64,000 bases of DNA, taken from Xanthomonas vesicatoria ATCC 35937. GTDB lineage: Bacteria; Pseudomonadota; Gammaproteobacteria; Xanthomonadales; Xanthomonadaceae. Positions 46,006 to 55,719 of the stretch are shown here, piece after piece. Each line of letters opens with the position of its first letter. The first letter of the stretch is position 1. The translations under genes and the position numbers were made by a program. The notes beneath the pieces were generated by a model that did no database searches, was not told the origin of the DNA, and was given only the letters and a program-made list of their open reading frames with translations. Where the stretch lies: positions 2,170,001 to 2,234,000 of the forward strand of contig NZ_CP018725.1 of the NCBI RefSeq assembly GCF_001908725.1. Direction: 5' to 3'.

Positions 46006-47441
46006 CAGCGTGCCACTCCCACGCGCCGCCCGGCGGCCAGCAACAGAGACAAGGCGGCCAGCATCCACGCCGCGATCAGACCCAGCGGCACAGCGGCCGC
46101 ACCGACGACATCCGCGTTGGACGCCGGGGTGAACGTAAACACCGGGATACGCTGCCAATGCGCTGCCGAAATGCGCTTACGCTGATCGGCACCTGCGTCC
46201 TGCGCGGTGTCGTCGGCCATGCTGACCGCATCGGCCTGCAACTGGTTGAGCCGCTGCACCAGCATGTAACGGTAGTGCTCGGCCTGCGCCAGAAAGCGCT
46301 CATGCGCACGCAGATCGGTTTCTGCCAGGGTCATGGAGACCTCGCGCAATGCCACCGTCGGGCTGAGCGCGGCAAAGCTGCGCACCAGCAGATTCTGCTG
46401 TTGCTGGATGCGTGCATCGCGCGCCGCATAGCGCTCGAACAGGCTGGCGGTGAGCCGCTCACCTTCCAGTGCCAACAAGCCTTTGTAATTGACCGGCAGG
46501 TCTTCCACGCGTTGCACGCGGTAACGCGCCAGCACCTGTTGTTTGAACTGCGCAAAATGCGGGTCGTCCGGGTTGTGGCTGTCGCCGAGCGTGCGCAGGT
46601 CGCGCTGGATGGCCACGTCGGTTTCCAGCCGCGTGGGCAACCGGTACGCCGCACTGGCCACGTCCGGCGCCACCCGCGGGACCAGCAGAGCCAGCCACAC
46701 CCACAGCGCCAGCGACACCAGCAACGCATCGCGGCCGCGCCGGCACAGCATCGATACCGCCAGCACCAGCCCACACCACACCAGCAGATACACGCCATAG
46801 GCCAGCACCAGCAGCGCCACCAACACCGCCTGGCCTGGCAACAGCGCGATCGGTAGCAAGCCGACCAACGCCGGCAACAGACACGCGCCGGCCACCGCGG
46901 CCAGCGCGAGATATTTGCCGCCGAGCAGTTGCCGGCGCGTGGCGCCCTGCAGCAGCAACACGCGCAGCGTGCCGGTCTCCTGTTCGCGGGCCACGGCGCC
47001 GTAACCCAGAAACACCAGCATCAATGGTGCCAGCACCTGCAGCACAAAAGCCGGTGTCAGTTGACCGAAGCGCACCAGCAGCGAGCTCTGACGTACATCG
47101 CCGAAGTTGGCGGTGTTCTGACGATGGCCTTCCAGAAACATGCTGTTGCCGGTAAAGGCATCCACCCCCGAATCGAATGCGGCCAGCGCCGGCAACGGGC
47201 GATAGATGAAATGACCGTAATGCACCACCCGATGCGGGTGGCGGTCCGGTTGCGCGTCGAAGGCCTGCTGCGCGGCCTGTTGCTGGCGCGCACGGAACTC
47301 GGTGACCTCACGCTGGTGATGCGCAGCGGTCAGCGCCGCGACCAGGGTCAGCAGCATCAGCAACACCACGCCGATGGCGGCGGAGCGATTGCGTGCCATG
47401 AAGCGCAGCTCTTCGCGAGCGACCAGCCACACCGCACTCAT
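46005..47441 (-). CDS. ABC exporter permease, DUF3526-type
   Basis: A 478-residue permease: an N-terminal helix (AAIGVVLLMLLTLVAALTAA), an extracytoplasmic domain, four to five helices in the middle (for example LTPAFVLQVLAPLMLVFLGY and CLLPALVGLLPIALLPG), and another large soluble domain before a C-terminal helix. The REQETGTLRVLLLQGATRRQ segment is the typical ABC-2 coupling helix. It starts 10 bases after the ATPase stop, so the three genes are an operon. Confidence 0.82.
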   Translation of the reverse strand: MSAVWLVAREELRFMARNRSAAIGVVLLMLLTLVAALTAAHHQREVTEFRARQQQAAQQAFDAQPDRHPHRVVHYGHFIYRPLPALAAFDSGVDAFTGNSMFLEGHRQNTANFGDVRQSSLLVRFGQLTPAFVLQVLAPLMLVFLGYGAVAREQETGTLRVLLLQGATRRQLLGGKYLALAAVAGACLLPALVGLLPIALLPGQAVLVALLVLAYGVYLLVWCGLVLAVSMLCRRGRDALLVSLALWVWLALLVPRVAPDVASAAYRLPTRLETDVAIQRDLRTLGDSHNPDDPHFAQFKQQVLARYRVQRVEDLPVNYKGLLALEGERLTASLFERYAARDARIQQQQNLLVRSFAALSPTVALREVSMTLAETDLRAHERFLAQAEHYRYMLVQRLNQLQADAVSMADDTAQDAGADQRKRISAAHWQRIPVFTFTPASNADVVGAAAVPLGLIAAWMLAALSLLLAAGRRVGVAR

Positions 47442-47451
47442 GCACGCACCC

Positions 47452-48192
47452 TCATGCCGCGCGTTCCTGAGGCCGCGCAAAGCGCGCGTGCAGGGTGCGC
47501 ACATCGAAGCCGCTGTCGCCAGCGCCGATGTCTTCGACGATGCGTCCGTCTTCGAGAAACCCGATCCGGTCGGCCACGTCCACGGCGCCCAGCAAATCGT
47601 GCGTGACCATCAGCACCGCGCCGCCGCGCTCGCGCACGCCGTCGACCAGCCGGTTGAAGTCGGCAATGGCGCGCGGGTCCAGCCCGGAGGTGGGCTCATC
47701 CAGCAGCAGCACGGGCACCTGGCGCAGCGTAGCCACGGCAATGGCTACCTTCTGGCGCATGCCCTTGGAAAAGCTGCCCAGACGCTGGCCCCAGGCCTCG
47801 CGCTGCAAGCCTGCAGCCGCGAAGGCCTGGCCGATGTCGGCCTGGCTGCAGCGCTGCCCGGCAAGTGCAAGCAAGTAGTCGGCATTTTCCAGAGCGCTCA
47901 GGTGCTCGTAGAGTGCGACGTTTTCCGGCAGATACGCCAACCGTGCGCGTGCCTTGCCGGGCGAAGCGACCGGGTCGATACCGTCCACTCGCACGCTGCC
48001 GGAAGCAGGTTTGACGAAGCCCAGCAGCGTCGACAGCGTAGAGGATTTGCCCGCGCCGTTGCCACCGAGCAGCGCGTACACGCTGCCCGGCGCGATATGC
48101 AGATTCAACCCTCTCAACACCGCGCGCCCGGCATAGGCGACGTGCAGATCGCGGATGGAAATCGCAGCGTTTGGCGGTACGTCTGGTGGCAT
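47452..48192 (-). CDS. ABC transporter ATP-binding protein
   Basis: A 246-residue ATPase with Walker A GGNGAGKSS, the signature FSKGMRQK, Walker B VLLLDEPTSGLDP, and the switch His in VTHD. It drives the two DUF3526-type permeases that follow. It is first in the operon, with a palindromic sequence just upstream. Confidence 0.92.
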   Translation of the reverse strand: MPPDVPPNAAISIRDLHVAYAGRAVLRGLNLHIAPGSVYALLGGNGAGKSSTLSTLLGFVKPASGSVRVDGIDPVASPGKARARLAYLPENVALYEHLSALENADYLLALAGQRCSQADIGQAFAAAGLQREAWGQRLGSFSKGMRQKVAIAVATLRQVPVLLLDEPTSGLDPRAIADFNRLVDGVRERGGAVLMVTHDLLGAVDVADRIGFLEDGRIVEDIGAGDSGFDVRTLHARFARPQERAA

Positions 48193-48211
48193 AGCGTTGA
48201 CGGGAAAGTAA

Positions 48212-48230
48212 AATGATACGTTATCACATT
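48212..48230 (-). promoter_or_regulatory. Palindromic operator candidate upstream of the ABC operon
   Basis: AATGATACGTTATCACATT at 48212-48230, with a perfect TGATA-N3-TATCA core (48214-48226), lies 20-38 bases upstream of the ABC operon start. It resembles Zur/Fur-type AATG...CATT boxes in part. Inference only. Confidence 0.35.
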
Positions 48231-48489
48231 GCTTGTATTGCCTGAATCCCTCGGATCATCCGACCTGCTGCTGTAGGCGCGTTTGACCGCGTTGGTGTGA
48301 TGCCGAGTTGCGCTGTCGGCGGCCCCGAGGGCGGGTGACACGGCACCGCGCAGGTCACCGTTACCGAAGGCGTGCTGCAACACGGCGCCGCACGGCACGC
48401 CTATTCGCATGCGCCGTGCCATTGCTATCAAGACAGCCGCACACGCAACGCGCCACCTCCTTGCGTCAGCCAAACACTTCACCCAGCAC

Positions 48490-49416
48490 TCAACGCAGCG
48501 CCGGGTGCACCACATGCTCATGCGCGGCCATCAGCTCGATTACCCAATCGATGAAGACCCGCAGTTTGGCGCTGACGTGGCGATTGGGCGCAAACGCGAT
48601 CGACAGCGGCATCGGCTCCAGCTGCCAGTCTTCGAACACCGATACCAGCTCGCCGCTGGCCACGTGTGCGGCGGCCATGTACACCGGCAGCCACAACACG
48701 CCCATGCCGGCCAGCCCCGCGGCAAGATAGGCATTGCCGTCATCGGCGGCGACGACGTGCCGGCCGTGCACGGTCACCGCTTCGTCGCCACGCCGCATCG
48801 CGTAGGGCACCGTGGTGGTGGCGCCCCAACGCATGAAACCCACGCAGCGATGCCGGGTGTTTTCCAGCTCGGAAGGGTGCGACGGTGTGCCTAGCCGGTG
48901 CAGGTAACTCGGCGCCGCATACACACCGGCTGTCAGGTCGCCGACATGGCGCGCGATCAACGATTGATCGGCGATGGTGCCGCCGCGTACCACGCAGTCC
49001 ACGTTCTCGCCGATCAGATCCACGCGCCGGTCGCTGACGCCCATATCCAGCTGGATATCCGGATACCGCGCATGAAACGCCGGCACCGCCGGCATCAGGA
49101 TCAAGCGCGCAAACGGGCTGGGCACGTCCACACGCAAGCGTCCGCGCGGCAATGTCGCTGCAGCGGACAGGCTGGTTTCGGCATCGTCCATGTCGGCCAA
49201 CAGGCGCACGACGCGCTCGTAGTAGGCGGCGCCGTCGGCGGTCACGTGCACCCGGCGGGTGGTGCGGTTGAGCAACCTCACCCGCAAGCGCGCTTCGAGC
49301 TGCTGCACCAGTTGCGTCACGCTGGCACGGCTCATCTCCAGCGTCTCGGCCGCCTTGGTGAAGCTGCCGGTCTCAACCACCCGCGCAAATGCCTGCATCG
49401 CATCGAACCGGTCCAT
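48490..49416 (-). CDS. LysR-type transcriptional regulator
   Basis: A 308-residue regulator. The N-terminal helix-turn-helix (AFARVVETGSFTKAAETLEM, SRASVTQLVQQLEARLRVRL) and the C-terminal effector domain are intact. It is divergent from the RidA-family gene, with a LysR-type box between. The decayed paralogue at 43880-44260 is its nearest relative in the window. Probable autoregulator and activator/repressor of the divergent gene. Confidence 0.92.
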   Translation of the reverse strand: MDRFDAMQAFARVVETGSFTKAAETLEMSRASVTQLVQQLEARLRVRLLNRTTRRVHVTADGAAYYERVVRLLADMDDAETSLSAAATLPRGRLRVDVPSPFARLILMPAVPAFHARYPDIQLDMGVSDRRVDLIGENVDCVVRGGTIADQSLIARHVGDLTAGVYAAPSYLHRLGTPSHPSELENTRHRCVGFMRWGATTTVPYAMRRGDEAVTVHGRHVVAADDGNAYLAAGLAGMGVLWLPVYMAAAHVASGELVSVFEDWQLEPMPLSIAFAPNRHVSAKLRVFIDWVIELMAAHEHVVHPALR

Positions 49417-49438
49417 CGCCCCTCCTGCACCAAGATTG

Positions 49439-49453
49439 TTTGGATTTTACAAA
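49439..49453. promoter_or_regulatory. LysR box (T-N11-A)
   Basis: TTTG-N7-CAAA symmetric sequence in the divergent promoter between LysR and RidA genes. It has the T-N11-A pattern of LysR binding sites. Confidence 0.55.
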
Positions 49454-49541
49454 TAGTGTTGGTCGCACCTGCGGATTTATTGCGCATGGTCGCGCGCTTA
49501 GGGTGGACGTCCGTTCTGTCGCACTTCGAAGGAGAGCCCCC

Positions 49542-49943
49542 ATGACCACACGTGACGTTGTTTTTCCGCAGGCCCGCCATGCGCTGTATGAGCGCCATCG
49601 TTATTCGCCGGCGGTGCGTGCCGATGGCTTGATGTTCGTTGCCGGTCAGGTCGGCAGCCGCGAGGACGGTTCACCCGAGCCGGACCTGGACGCAGAGATC
49701 GCGCGGGCGTTCGCCAATCTCGACGCCATCCTCGGCGCCGCCGGCTGCACATCGCAGGACGTCGTCGACGTCACCTTATTCATGGTCAACCCCGACGTGG
49801 TGTTCGACGCGGCGTGGGAGCGGTGGGCCAGCTATTGGGGCCCGGCGCCCTACCCCACCGTCACCGCGGTCGGCGTGACCTGGCTGGCCGGCTTCCGGTT
49901 CGAGATCAAGGTAGTGGTGAAATTGCCCAGCGCCGCCCCGTGA
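49542..49943 (+). CDS. RidA family protein
   Basis: A 133-residue YjgF/RidA-family protein. The family pattern is visible in the YSPAVRADGLMFVAGQVGS start, the middle ANLDAILGAAGCTSQDVVDV and the end YPTVTAVGVTWLAGFRFEIK. The arginine needed in classical imine deaminases (usually 'R...V' in the 'PAR' region) is not obvious, so it may be a non-archetypal member. GGAG precedes ATG 49542. Divergent from LysR. Confidence 0.85.
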   Translation: MTTRDVVFPQARHALYERHRYSPAVRADGLMFVAGQVGSREDGSPEPDLDAEIARAFANLDAILGAAGCTSQDVVDVTLFMVNPDVVFDAAWERWASYWGPAPYPTVTAVGVTWLAGFRFEIKVVVKLPSAAP

Positions 49944-50091
49944 TCGCTTCCACACGTGCTGCCGGCGCTGCAGCCGGGTCTGCAACCATCGTGCTCGCTT
50001 GATGGCCGCAGCAACGCTAGCAAAAACGTATCAGTACCGTTGGTCGACTCGCCTGACCACATCGCCATGCCCGGACTGCCTGGGCGTGGCG

Positions 50092-50373
50092 TTTTCCACG
50101 ATGACCGAGATCGTGGCCAGCGTGAACCGGGTCACCGACATCATGGGGCAGATCACCGCCGCCTCCACCGAGCAATCGGCCGGCATCGAGCAGGTCAACC
50201 AGACAGTCATCCAGATGGACGAAACCACCCAGCAAAACGCGGCGCTGGTGGAAGAAGCCATGGCCGCAGCGCGCGCGATGGAAAAACAGTCCAGCACCCT
50301 GACCCAGCTGGTGTCGCTGTTTCAGCTGGAAGCAACGTCCGCACACCCGGTTGCGACCAAACAAGTCGCCTAG
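50092..50373 (+). pseudogene. Chemoreceptor C-terminal fragment
   Basis: About 94 codons from the end of a methyl-accepting chemotaxis protein: STMTEIVASVNRVTDIMGQI, TAASTEQSAGIEQVNQTVIQ, MDETTQQNAALVEEAMAAAR. The N-terminal sensing and membrane parts are gone. No start with ribosome site belongs to it. It ends in a terminator. Remnant of a lost receptor gene. Confidence 0.75.
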
Positions 50374-50401
50374 GTAGATCGATCCGCTGGATCTTCAACG
50401 C

Positions 50402-50436
50402 CCCTCTTCTGCAGCGATGTGGAGGAGGGTTTTTTA
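50402..50436 (+). terminator. Terminator after the chemoreceptor fragment
   Basis: Imperfect stem (50402-50409 with 50422-50429) followed by a run of six T. It lies about 30 bases after the fragment's stop. Confidence 0.65.
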
Positions 50437-50902
50437 TTGGGAATCGATGCATCCCGCATGCTGCGCGGAGCCATTGAAGGACTGAAGTCGCTAGTGGCAA
50501 GCGATCACCCTGCAGCTGGACCACGTGCCAATGGGGCATGCCGCGCGGCATCAGGGCATCCGAGTGGGCTTGGCTCGCATGATGTCCGGCGGACGCTTGC
50601 ACGCCATTGCGCATCGCGCGCAATGGCCGCCGATCCTATCGAACAACAGCAGCGCCGTCCTGCGCGCGCCGGCACATCAGCAGCTGCCAAACGCGTCACA
50701 CCTCCACAGCATGCTGCGTTGTGCATCGGTTTCGTGTCGCCTTCGTCATAGGCAAGCAACATTCGCATGCGATAGCTGTCGTGCTCGCTAGGGGACGGGC
50801 CAGCGATTCACCTTTCTCACTGCATTGCGCAGTACGTCGATCTGCCTCACGGGCATCGACGACGGCGTTGTGCGCCCGAACGATACCCAGGAGATTCACT
50901 CC
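50437..50902. other. Intergenic, no gene recognised
   Basis: About 465 bases upstream of the nuclease, with no credible gene. The nuclease promoter should be in its right end. Confidence 0.4.
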
Positions 50903-51640
50903 ATGCGCTTTAGGACCTTCTTCGCCGTTCTGCTTCTCACCGCCTTCAGTGCCGCAGCTCAGGCGCAGGTCGTCACCCTCAACAAGGGCGGCTATACGCT
51001 GCGCTACGACTGCACCAACCACACCGCGCTGCGCTACGAGTACGTCCTGCAAGCCGATACCGGATCGGCCGCGCGCCCCTCCAGTTTCAACCTGGACACC
51101 GAGCTGCCGAGCGGCTGCGCCGGACAAACGTCCACCGCCTCGTATGCCAGCGTGCGCACCGGCTACGACCGCGGCCACCTGGTGACCTCCAACCATATGG
51201 ATTACAACGCGACCTACATCCGTCGCGCCAACCTGATGTCCAACATCGTGCCGCAGGTGTCCAGCTTCAACCAGGGCATCTGGGTGCGCGCAGAAAACGT
51301 GGCCGAGTGCTACCGCGATATCGCCAGTGTGCAGGTCTATGGCGGGGTGATCTACAGCGATACCAGCAACGACTATTTCCTGAGCAGCCACGGCATTCGG
51401 ACGCCGGACTTCTTCTGGAAGACCATCATCACCGCCAACCCGGGCGGCGGCACGCGCGCCATCAGCTGGTTGATTCCCAACAGTGCCAGTCTGGGTTCGC
51501 TGGACAGCTACATCGTCAGCATCGACGAGCTTGAAGACCTGTACGGTGCCAGCACCATCGGCATCACCGCGCCGGCCGCCGTCAAGGCGATGCTGCCCGC
51601 CACCACCTGGCCGCAACCGAGCAACTGCGACCTGGGCTGA
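50903..51640 (+). CDS. Secreted DNA/RNA non-specific endonuclease (NUC family)
   Basis: A 245-residue beta-beta-alpha-metal endonuclease. A Sec signal peptide (about 1-21, cut after AQA), then the active-site DRGH (residues 89-92, His92 as general base) and metal/phosphate residues in NIVPQVSSFNQGIWVRAE (Asn124, Glu131 region). It probably degrades extracellular nucleic acids. GGAG precedes ATG 50903. It has a terminator hairpin after it. Confidence 0.9.
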   Translation: MRFRTFFAVLLLTAFSAAAQAQVVTLNKGGYTLRYDCTNHTALRYEYVLQADTGSAARPSSFNLDTELPSGCAGQTSTASYASVRTGYDRGHLVTSNHMDYNATYIRRANLMSNIVPQVSSFNQGIWVRAENVAECYRDIASVQVYGGVIYSDTSNDYFLSSHGIRTPDFFWKTIITANPGGGTRAISWLIPNSASLGSLDSYIVSIDELEDLYGASTIGITAPAAVKAMLPATTWPQPSNCDLG

Positions 51641-51658
51641 GTCCCCTACGCTGGCAGC

Positions 51659-51693
51659 AACGGCCCAGCGCGGCGGCGTCGCGCTGGGCCGTT
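51659..51693 (+). terminator. Hairpin after nuclease gene
   Basis: A 14-bp stem (51659-51672 with 51680-51693) with a short T-tract at the end. Probably a terminator. Confidence 0.6.
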
Positions 51694-51867
51694 TGCAACT
51701 CTGCGACTTTCTTTGCGACAGGTCGTCCTTGCGACAGCTTGCGTTCCACCAGGTGCTTAGGAAGTCGCGCCACGCAGCAGATGCGCAGTTCTGTGCGAGA
51801 CGACCATCGCTGGGGTTCCGCCGCAACCGTTGGCGATCGGTCTCTGCAGCGTAGTGCTGCACGCACG

Positions 51868-52203
51868 CTAAGCCGTGGCGTCGAGACCAGCAAACCAGTC
51901 CGCATAGGGCGTGTTCTTGACCAGATGCCGATTGAGGTCGTCGGCACCATCGGTCCACCACACCGGGCCGCGTTCTCCCAACGCGATCTTGGCCGCATCG
52001 ACCTTGGCGCGCGCGCACGCCAGTTGCTGCATATCGTCATGGCGCTTGGCCGTCTTGACCGCACGCCGTGCATCCATGAGCTCACCGACCAAAGCCACGC
52101 GCGCCTCTTGGCTCAACTGTGGATTGGAGGTGCGCCATAGCCGGCCACGCACGATGAGGTAGCGCCCGTCGGGCGTGATGAGCGGCGCGTTGGCTGTGCT
52201 CAC
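51868..52203 (-). CDS. Conserved hypothetical protein
   Basis: A 111-residue protein with the segments APLITPDGRYLIVRGRLWR, LVGELMDARRAVKTAKRHDD and ALGERGPVWWTDGADDLNRH, which I recognise as a small widespread proteobacterial family without assigned function. No membrane segment. Possibly one operon with the DUF1653 gene (50 bases away). Confidence 0.75.
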   Translation of the reverse strand: MSTANAPLITPDGRYLIVRGRLWRTSNPQLSQEARVALVGELMDARRAVKTAKRHDDMQQLACARAKVDAAKIALGERGPVWWTDGADDLNRHLVKNTPYADWFAGLDATA

Positions 52204-52252
52204 GGCAGTTTTACCGGACCAATGACAGCTGACACATCACGGCGAGCGTCGA

Positions 52253-52483
52253 TCACGTCACCAGCGCAAAGCGCGCCCGCATCATGCCCTCCACGTCCAC
52301 CTGTTCAACGAACATCGCGTAAGGCCGCACCCACAGGCCGATCTCGCTGTCCAGCGGCCGATACAGCACCAGCGGCTCCAGCGTTTCGCTACTGCGCACA
52401 ATCCCCAGCACCTCATATCGCCCGCCCTTGAAGTGGCGATACTCGCCCAACGTAATGGTGGGTAAAGGCGGCAAGGTGTCCAT
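52253..52483 (-). CDS. DUF1653-type small protein
   Basis: A 76-residue protein. LGEYRHFKGGRYEVLGIVRSS and LVLYRPLDSEIGLWVRPYAMF show the Y-x-H-x-K-G-x-x-Y and VRP-x-x-x-F motifs of DUF1653. The ATG at 52483 is used; a much longer frame is open upstream but without domain similarity. Function unknown. Confidence 0.8.
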   Translation of the reverse strand: MDTLPPLPTITLGEYRHFKGGRYEVLGIVRSSETLEPLVLYRPLDSEIGLWVRPYAMFVEQVDVEGMMRARFALVT

Positions 52484-52871
52484 GGCTTTCAACGGTCGGC
52501 GGCCGTGCAGTGTAGGTCGGGCAGCGCCGGCTGACGAGCGGCGCACATGCGCACCCCGATCTGACCCGCGTGCATGCCGATCGGGCACGCGAGTGGCGCG
52601 CTGCATGGGGCACGTGCCGTTCCTGGCGCATGGGTTCGGGAGCGGCCCGGTGGCGCGCAAGCTCCGCGCATTGATCGAGGTTGCCGAGCGTTTGCCTGGA
52701 CTTACGTGTGCCCTGACTTCACTAACCTGGATGCGCAACGCAACGTCAGCTCTGAGGTTGTCGACTGGATCGTCAAGGCGACATTTACCGACGGCTAGCG
52801 GCAACCGCGATTGCGGCTTTCAAAGCGCATTCACCGCACGCGCACGAGCTGTGCGGCTGTTGCCACCAGAG
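52484..52871. other. Intergenic, no gene recognised
   Basis: About 390 bases. A plus-strand frame ending at 52798 (with DWIVKATFTDG at its end) looks partly coding but has no start or family support. Confidence 0.35.
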
Positions 52872-53036
52872 CTATTGGTCTTCGTCGAGATCGCCTTCGA
52901 TGCTGTCGTCGTCATCGATCTCGCTGTCCTGCGCCGGGCCGTCCTGCAACAGGTCATCGTTCTTGCCGGGTGCCTTGACCCCATTAGGCGGGCTGGGGTC
53001 GCCGATCCGTCCGTTGCCAGTGTCTTGCGTACGCAT
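52872..53036 (-). CDS. Small acidic protein
   Basis: A 54-residue protein ending in a strongly acidic DSEIDDDDSIEGDLDEDQ tail. GGGAG precedes ATG 53036. Likely disordered; function unknown. Confidence 0.6.
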   Translation of the reverse strand: MRTQDTGNGRIGDPSPPNGVKAPGKNDDLLQDGPAQDSEIDDDDSIEGDLDEDQ

Positions 53037-53345
53037 GCTGATCTCCCGCGGCAGAAGGCCGCCTAGCCAGCCTCTTCCCGGCGCCGTGACGTGTACGTGT
53101 GGCTGACGTCGAGTGGTGCGCATCTTCCTCACTGCGCAAACACGTCCGAACCACGGCGCTTGCGACAGCGCTGGCCATGCCAAGGCTGGTCAGACACACG
53201 CCTGGCGTGGCTGGCGACGCACGCAGGTTTGGGGCGGGGTGGCCGCGCTGTGTCGTTAGATAACTGAGTCAGCCTGCATCACAGCGACCTTGCATCCACG
53301 CACTGTGTGCGGCCGTAGATAGCAAATTCCCATCGAGAAAGCCGT
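53037..53345. other. Intergenic, no gene recognised
   Basis: About 310 bases between two small genes; no supported frame. Confidence 0.4.
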
Positions 53346-53561
53346 ATGCCAAGCCTGCTCCGCGACCTGGAAGACCTGCTCGCCGCCTGGCAGGCGGAAG
53401 CACACACCTTCGACGCCTGCAACATGCCGGCGTCCGCGCTTGCCGTGCGCGATTGCCACCGACGACTCACCGCGTTGATGGGTACCCATGCCCTTACGCC
53501 AAGCACACCAGACCCTGCTTCGGCGGCCAGCGAGCACGCCACTTCGGCTGCTGCCTTGTAG
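53346..53561 (+). CDS. Small hypothetical protein
   Basis: A 71-residue protein with a helical start (PSLLRDLEDLLAAWQAEAHT) and a Ser/Ala/Thr-rich tail. The ribosome site is weak (GAGAAAG). Not recognised. Confidence 0.45.
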   Translation: MPSLLRDLEDLLAAWQAEAHTFDACNMPASALAVRDCHRRLTALMGTHALTPSTPDPASAASEHATSAAAL

Positions 53562-53682
53562 TAGCACGCACGCTTGAGATTGCTGTCGGGCGCCCGTCGC
53601 CTGGCCGCTTTGCCTTGCATTGCCATCCTGTTGAACCTTCTGTAGCGACCAGTGCAGTTGCGTTGCGTCCGGATGGACCGCC

Positions 53683-55482
53683 TTAGTCGTCGCCGCTGGT
53701 CCGCTCGCCCATCAATTCGCGCTCGCGTTTTTCCAGTTCTTCGGCGTAGCGCTTGCGCACGAACCCTTCGGACAACACGCCCAGCACCCGGCGCTCGGTA
53801 TCGATCACCGCCAGCTCATCGGCCTGCGTCGCATCGAAGACCTTCATGATCGCCACGATGTCGGTGTCTGCCAGCAACGCCGCATCGCGATGTTTGGCGT
53901 AGTCACTCACCGGTGCATCCGGCTGTACGTTGTCGGCATACAGCACCGCCAGCGGCACCACGCCGGCATAGTGCCCGGCCGCATCTTCCAGCACTACGCG
54001 CTGGGTCGAACCCAGCGGAAAGCGGCGCCGAAAGTCGCCGACGCTGATGTCCTGCGCGGTGTGGTTGGCATCCTTGCGCATCATCTTGCCGGCCGACAGA
54101 TGGCGTACCCAGCCCACGTCGCGTGCGCTGCGGATGTTTTCGCCACGCAGATGCAGCCGCCAGGTCGAAAACGAATAGCCGAATACCTGGCGCACCACCG
54201 TATTGGCCACCAACACTGCCGCCATCACCGCGCTGGCCAGTACAAAGTCGTGCGTGCCCTCCAGGATCAGCATCGCCATGGTCATCGGTGCGCCCACGAT
54301 CGCCGCCGCAAGGGCGGCCATACCCACCAGCGCCGCGCTGGTGACATCCACCGCCGCGGCACCTACCAACAGGTTCACGCCTACCGCGAACAGACTGCCG
54401 ACCAACGAGCCCATGAACAGGGACGCAAAGAACAACCCGCCGCGGAAGCCGAAACCCAGCGAAATGCCAGAGGCAATGCACTTGAGCACCAACAGCGTAG
54501 CCAGCACCTGCAAGGTGGTGGTGCTGGTCATATCCAGGTGCAACGCGCCGTGGCCGGAGGACAGCACTTGCGGCGAATACATCGCCAACGGAATCAGCAG
54601 CAACCCGCCGATGACCGGGCGGCCCCACAGCGGCAGATTGATACGCCCCACGCTGCGTTCGATACCGGCCACCAGGCGCATCACGGCGATGCCGATCAAC
54701 GCGCACACCAACCCCAGCGCAACGTAGATCGCGTAGTCGCGGGGCTGCAACTGGTACGCCACCGCCGCTGGTAACGAGTACGGCGCTGCACCTAGCGCGC
54801 TGGCCATGAACGCACCGGCCAGTGCCGCCGCCGCCACCGGAGCCAACGCCGAGGGCGTATAGGCGCCGATCACGATCTCGAACGCATAGAACGCACCGGC
54901 CAGCGGTGCACCGAAGGCGCCGGCGATGGCACCCGCCGCTCCGGCGCCAACCAGGGTGCGCATGTCCGCGCGGCGCACCCGCAGGATGCGACCGAGCTGC
55001 GAGCCGGCGCCGGATCCCATTTGCGTATAGGTCGCCTCCAACCCGACCGATGCGCCGAAGCCGTTGGACAGCAAGGTCTGCACCGCCACGATCAGGTTGT
55101 CGCGCATCGACATGCGCCCGCCGTGCAGCGCATTGGCTTCCACCGCATCCACCAGCGGCCGCTTGCGCCGGCGCGCCATCAACGCCACCAGGCCCACCAG
55201 CAGCCCGCCCAGCGGTAGCACCAGCAATTGCGTGGGCGTGATCGAGGTTGCCGTGCTGAGCCGTGCATCCGGCCCCAACCCGTACAACCAGGCCTGCAAC
55301 GCGTGCGCGATCCCGGCCTGCAGCACCATCAATGTGGCAGCCACCAACCCCACCAGGGCCGCCAGACCGATGAACCACAGATCGTTGGCACGCAACTGCC
55401 GGCGCAACCACTCGACGGGTCGGCGCCACTGCGCGGTAGTAGACGGCTGCGCAGGAAGGATAGTGTGGGGCTGTGGCTGCAT
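53683..55482 (-). CDS. ClC-family chloride channel/antiporter with CBS domains
   Basis: A 599-residue protein: about ten to twelve membrane helices (35-430) of the ClC type with SNGFGASVGLEATYTQMGSG (gating Glu and selectivity region), GAPLAGAFYAFEI and GFGFRGGLFFASLF, then a C-terminal pair of CBS domains (about 460-590) that may sense nucleotides. The ATG at 55482 is used; the upstream frame continues without similarity. Chloride/proton exchange or fluoride/nitrate movement is possible. Confidence 0.88.
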   Translation of the reverse strand: MQPQPHTILPAQPSTTAQWRRPVEWLRRQLRANDLWFIGLAALVGLVAATLMVLQAGIAHALQAWLYGLGPDARLSTATSITPTQLLVLPLGGLLVGLVALMARRRKRPLVDAVEANALHGGRMSMRDNLIVAVQTLLSNGFGASVGLEATYTQMGSGAGSQLGRILRVRRADMRTLVGAGAAGAIAGAFGAPLAGAFYAFEIVIGAYTPSALAPVAAAALAGAFMASALGAAPYSLPAAVAYQLQPRDYAIYVALGLVCALIGIAVMRLVAGIERSVGRINLPLWGRPVIGGLLLIPLAMYSPQVLSSGHGALHLDMTSTTTLQVLATLLVLKCIASGISLGFGFRGGLFFASLFMGSLVGSLFAVGVNLLVGAAAVDVTSAALVGMAALAAAIVGAPMTMAMLILEGTHDFVLASAVMAAVLVANTVVRQVFGYSFSTWRLHLRGENIRSARDVGWVRHLSAGKMMRKDANHTAQDISVGDFRRRFPLGSTQRVVLEDAAGHYAGVVPLAVLYADNVQPDAPVSDYAKHRDAALLADTDIVAIMKVFDATQADELAVIDTERRVLGVLSEGFVRKRYAEELEKRERELMGERTSGDD

Positions 55483-55719
55483 GGCACCAGGGGTTGCTGG
55501 ATCAGCGCGTCGGACGTGGCGACGTTGGCGGTGGCATCTAGTGTGCATCAGTCTCGCTGACCTGATGCAATCCGACGGCCACAGGTCCGCCGCCTGCGGC
55601 GCGCTGGCGGCTTGATCGTCCTGTGCCGCGCGCGTGGTTGCTAGAGTCGGCACTGGCACCGTGGGACCGCAGTCCCTCGCCAACCCGCAGCAGTGTTCTA
55701 CCGACAACAAGGAGCCTGG

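Noticed and set aside
52574..52798. Plus-strand frame ending in DWIVKATFTDG
   Set aside because: The end looks coding-like, but the start region is poor, there is no ribosome site, and no family is recognised.
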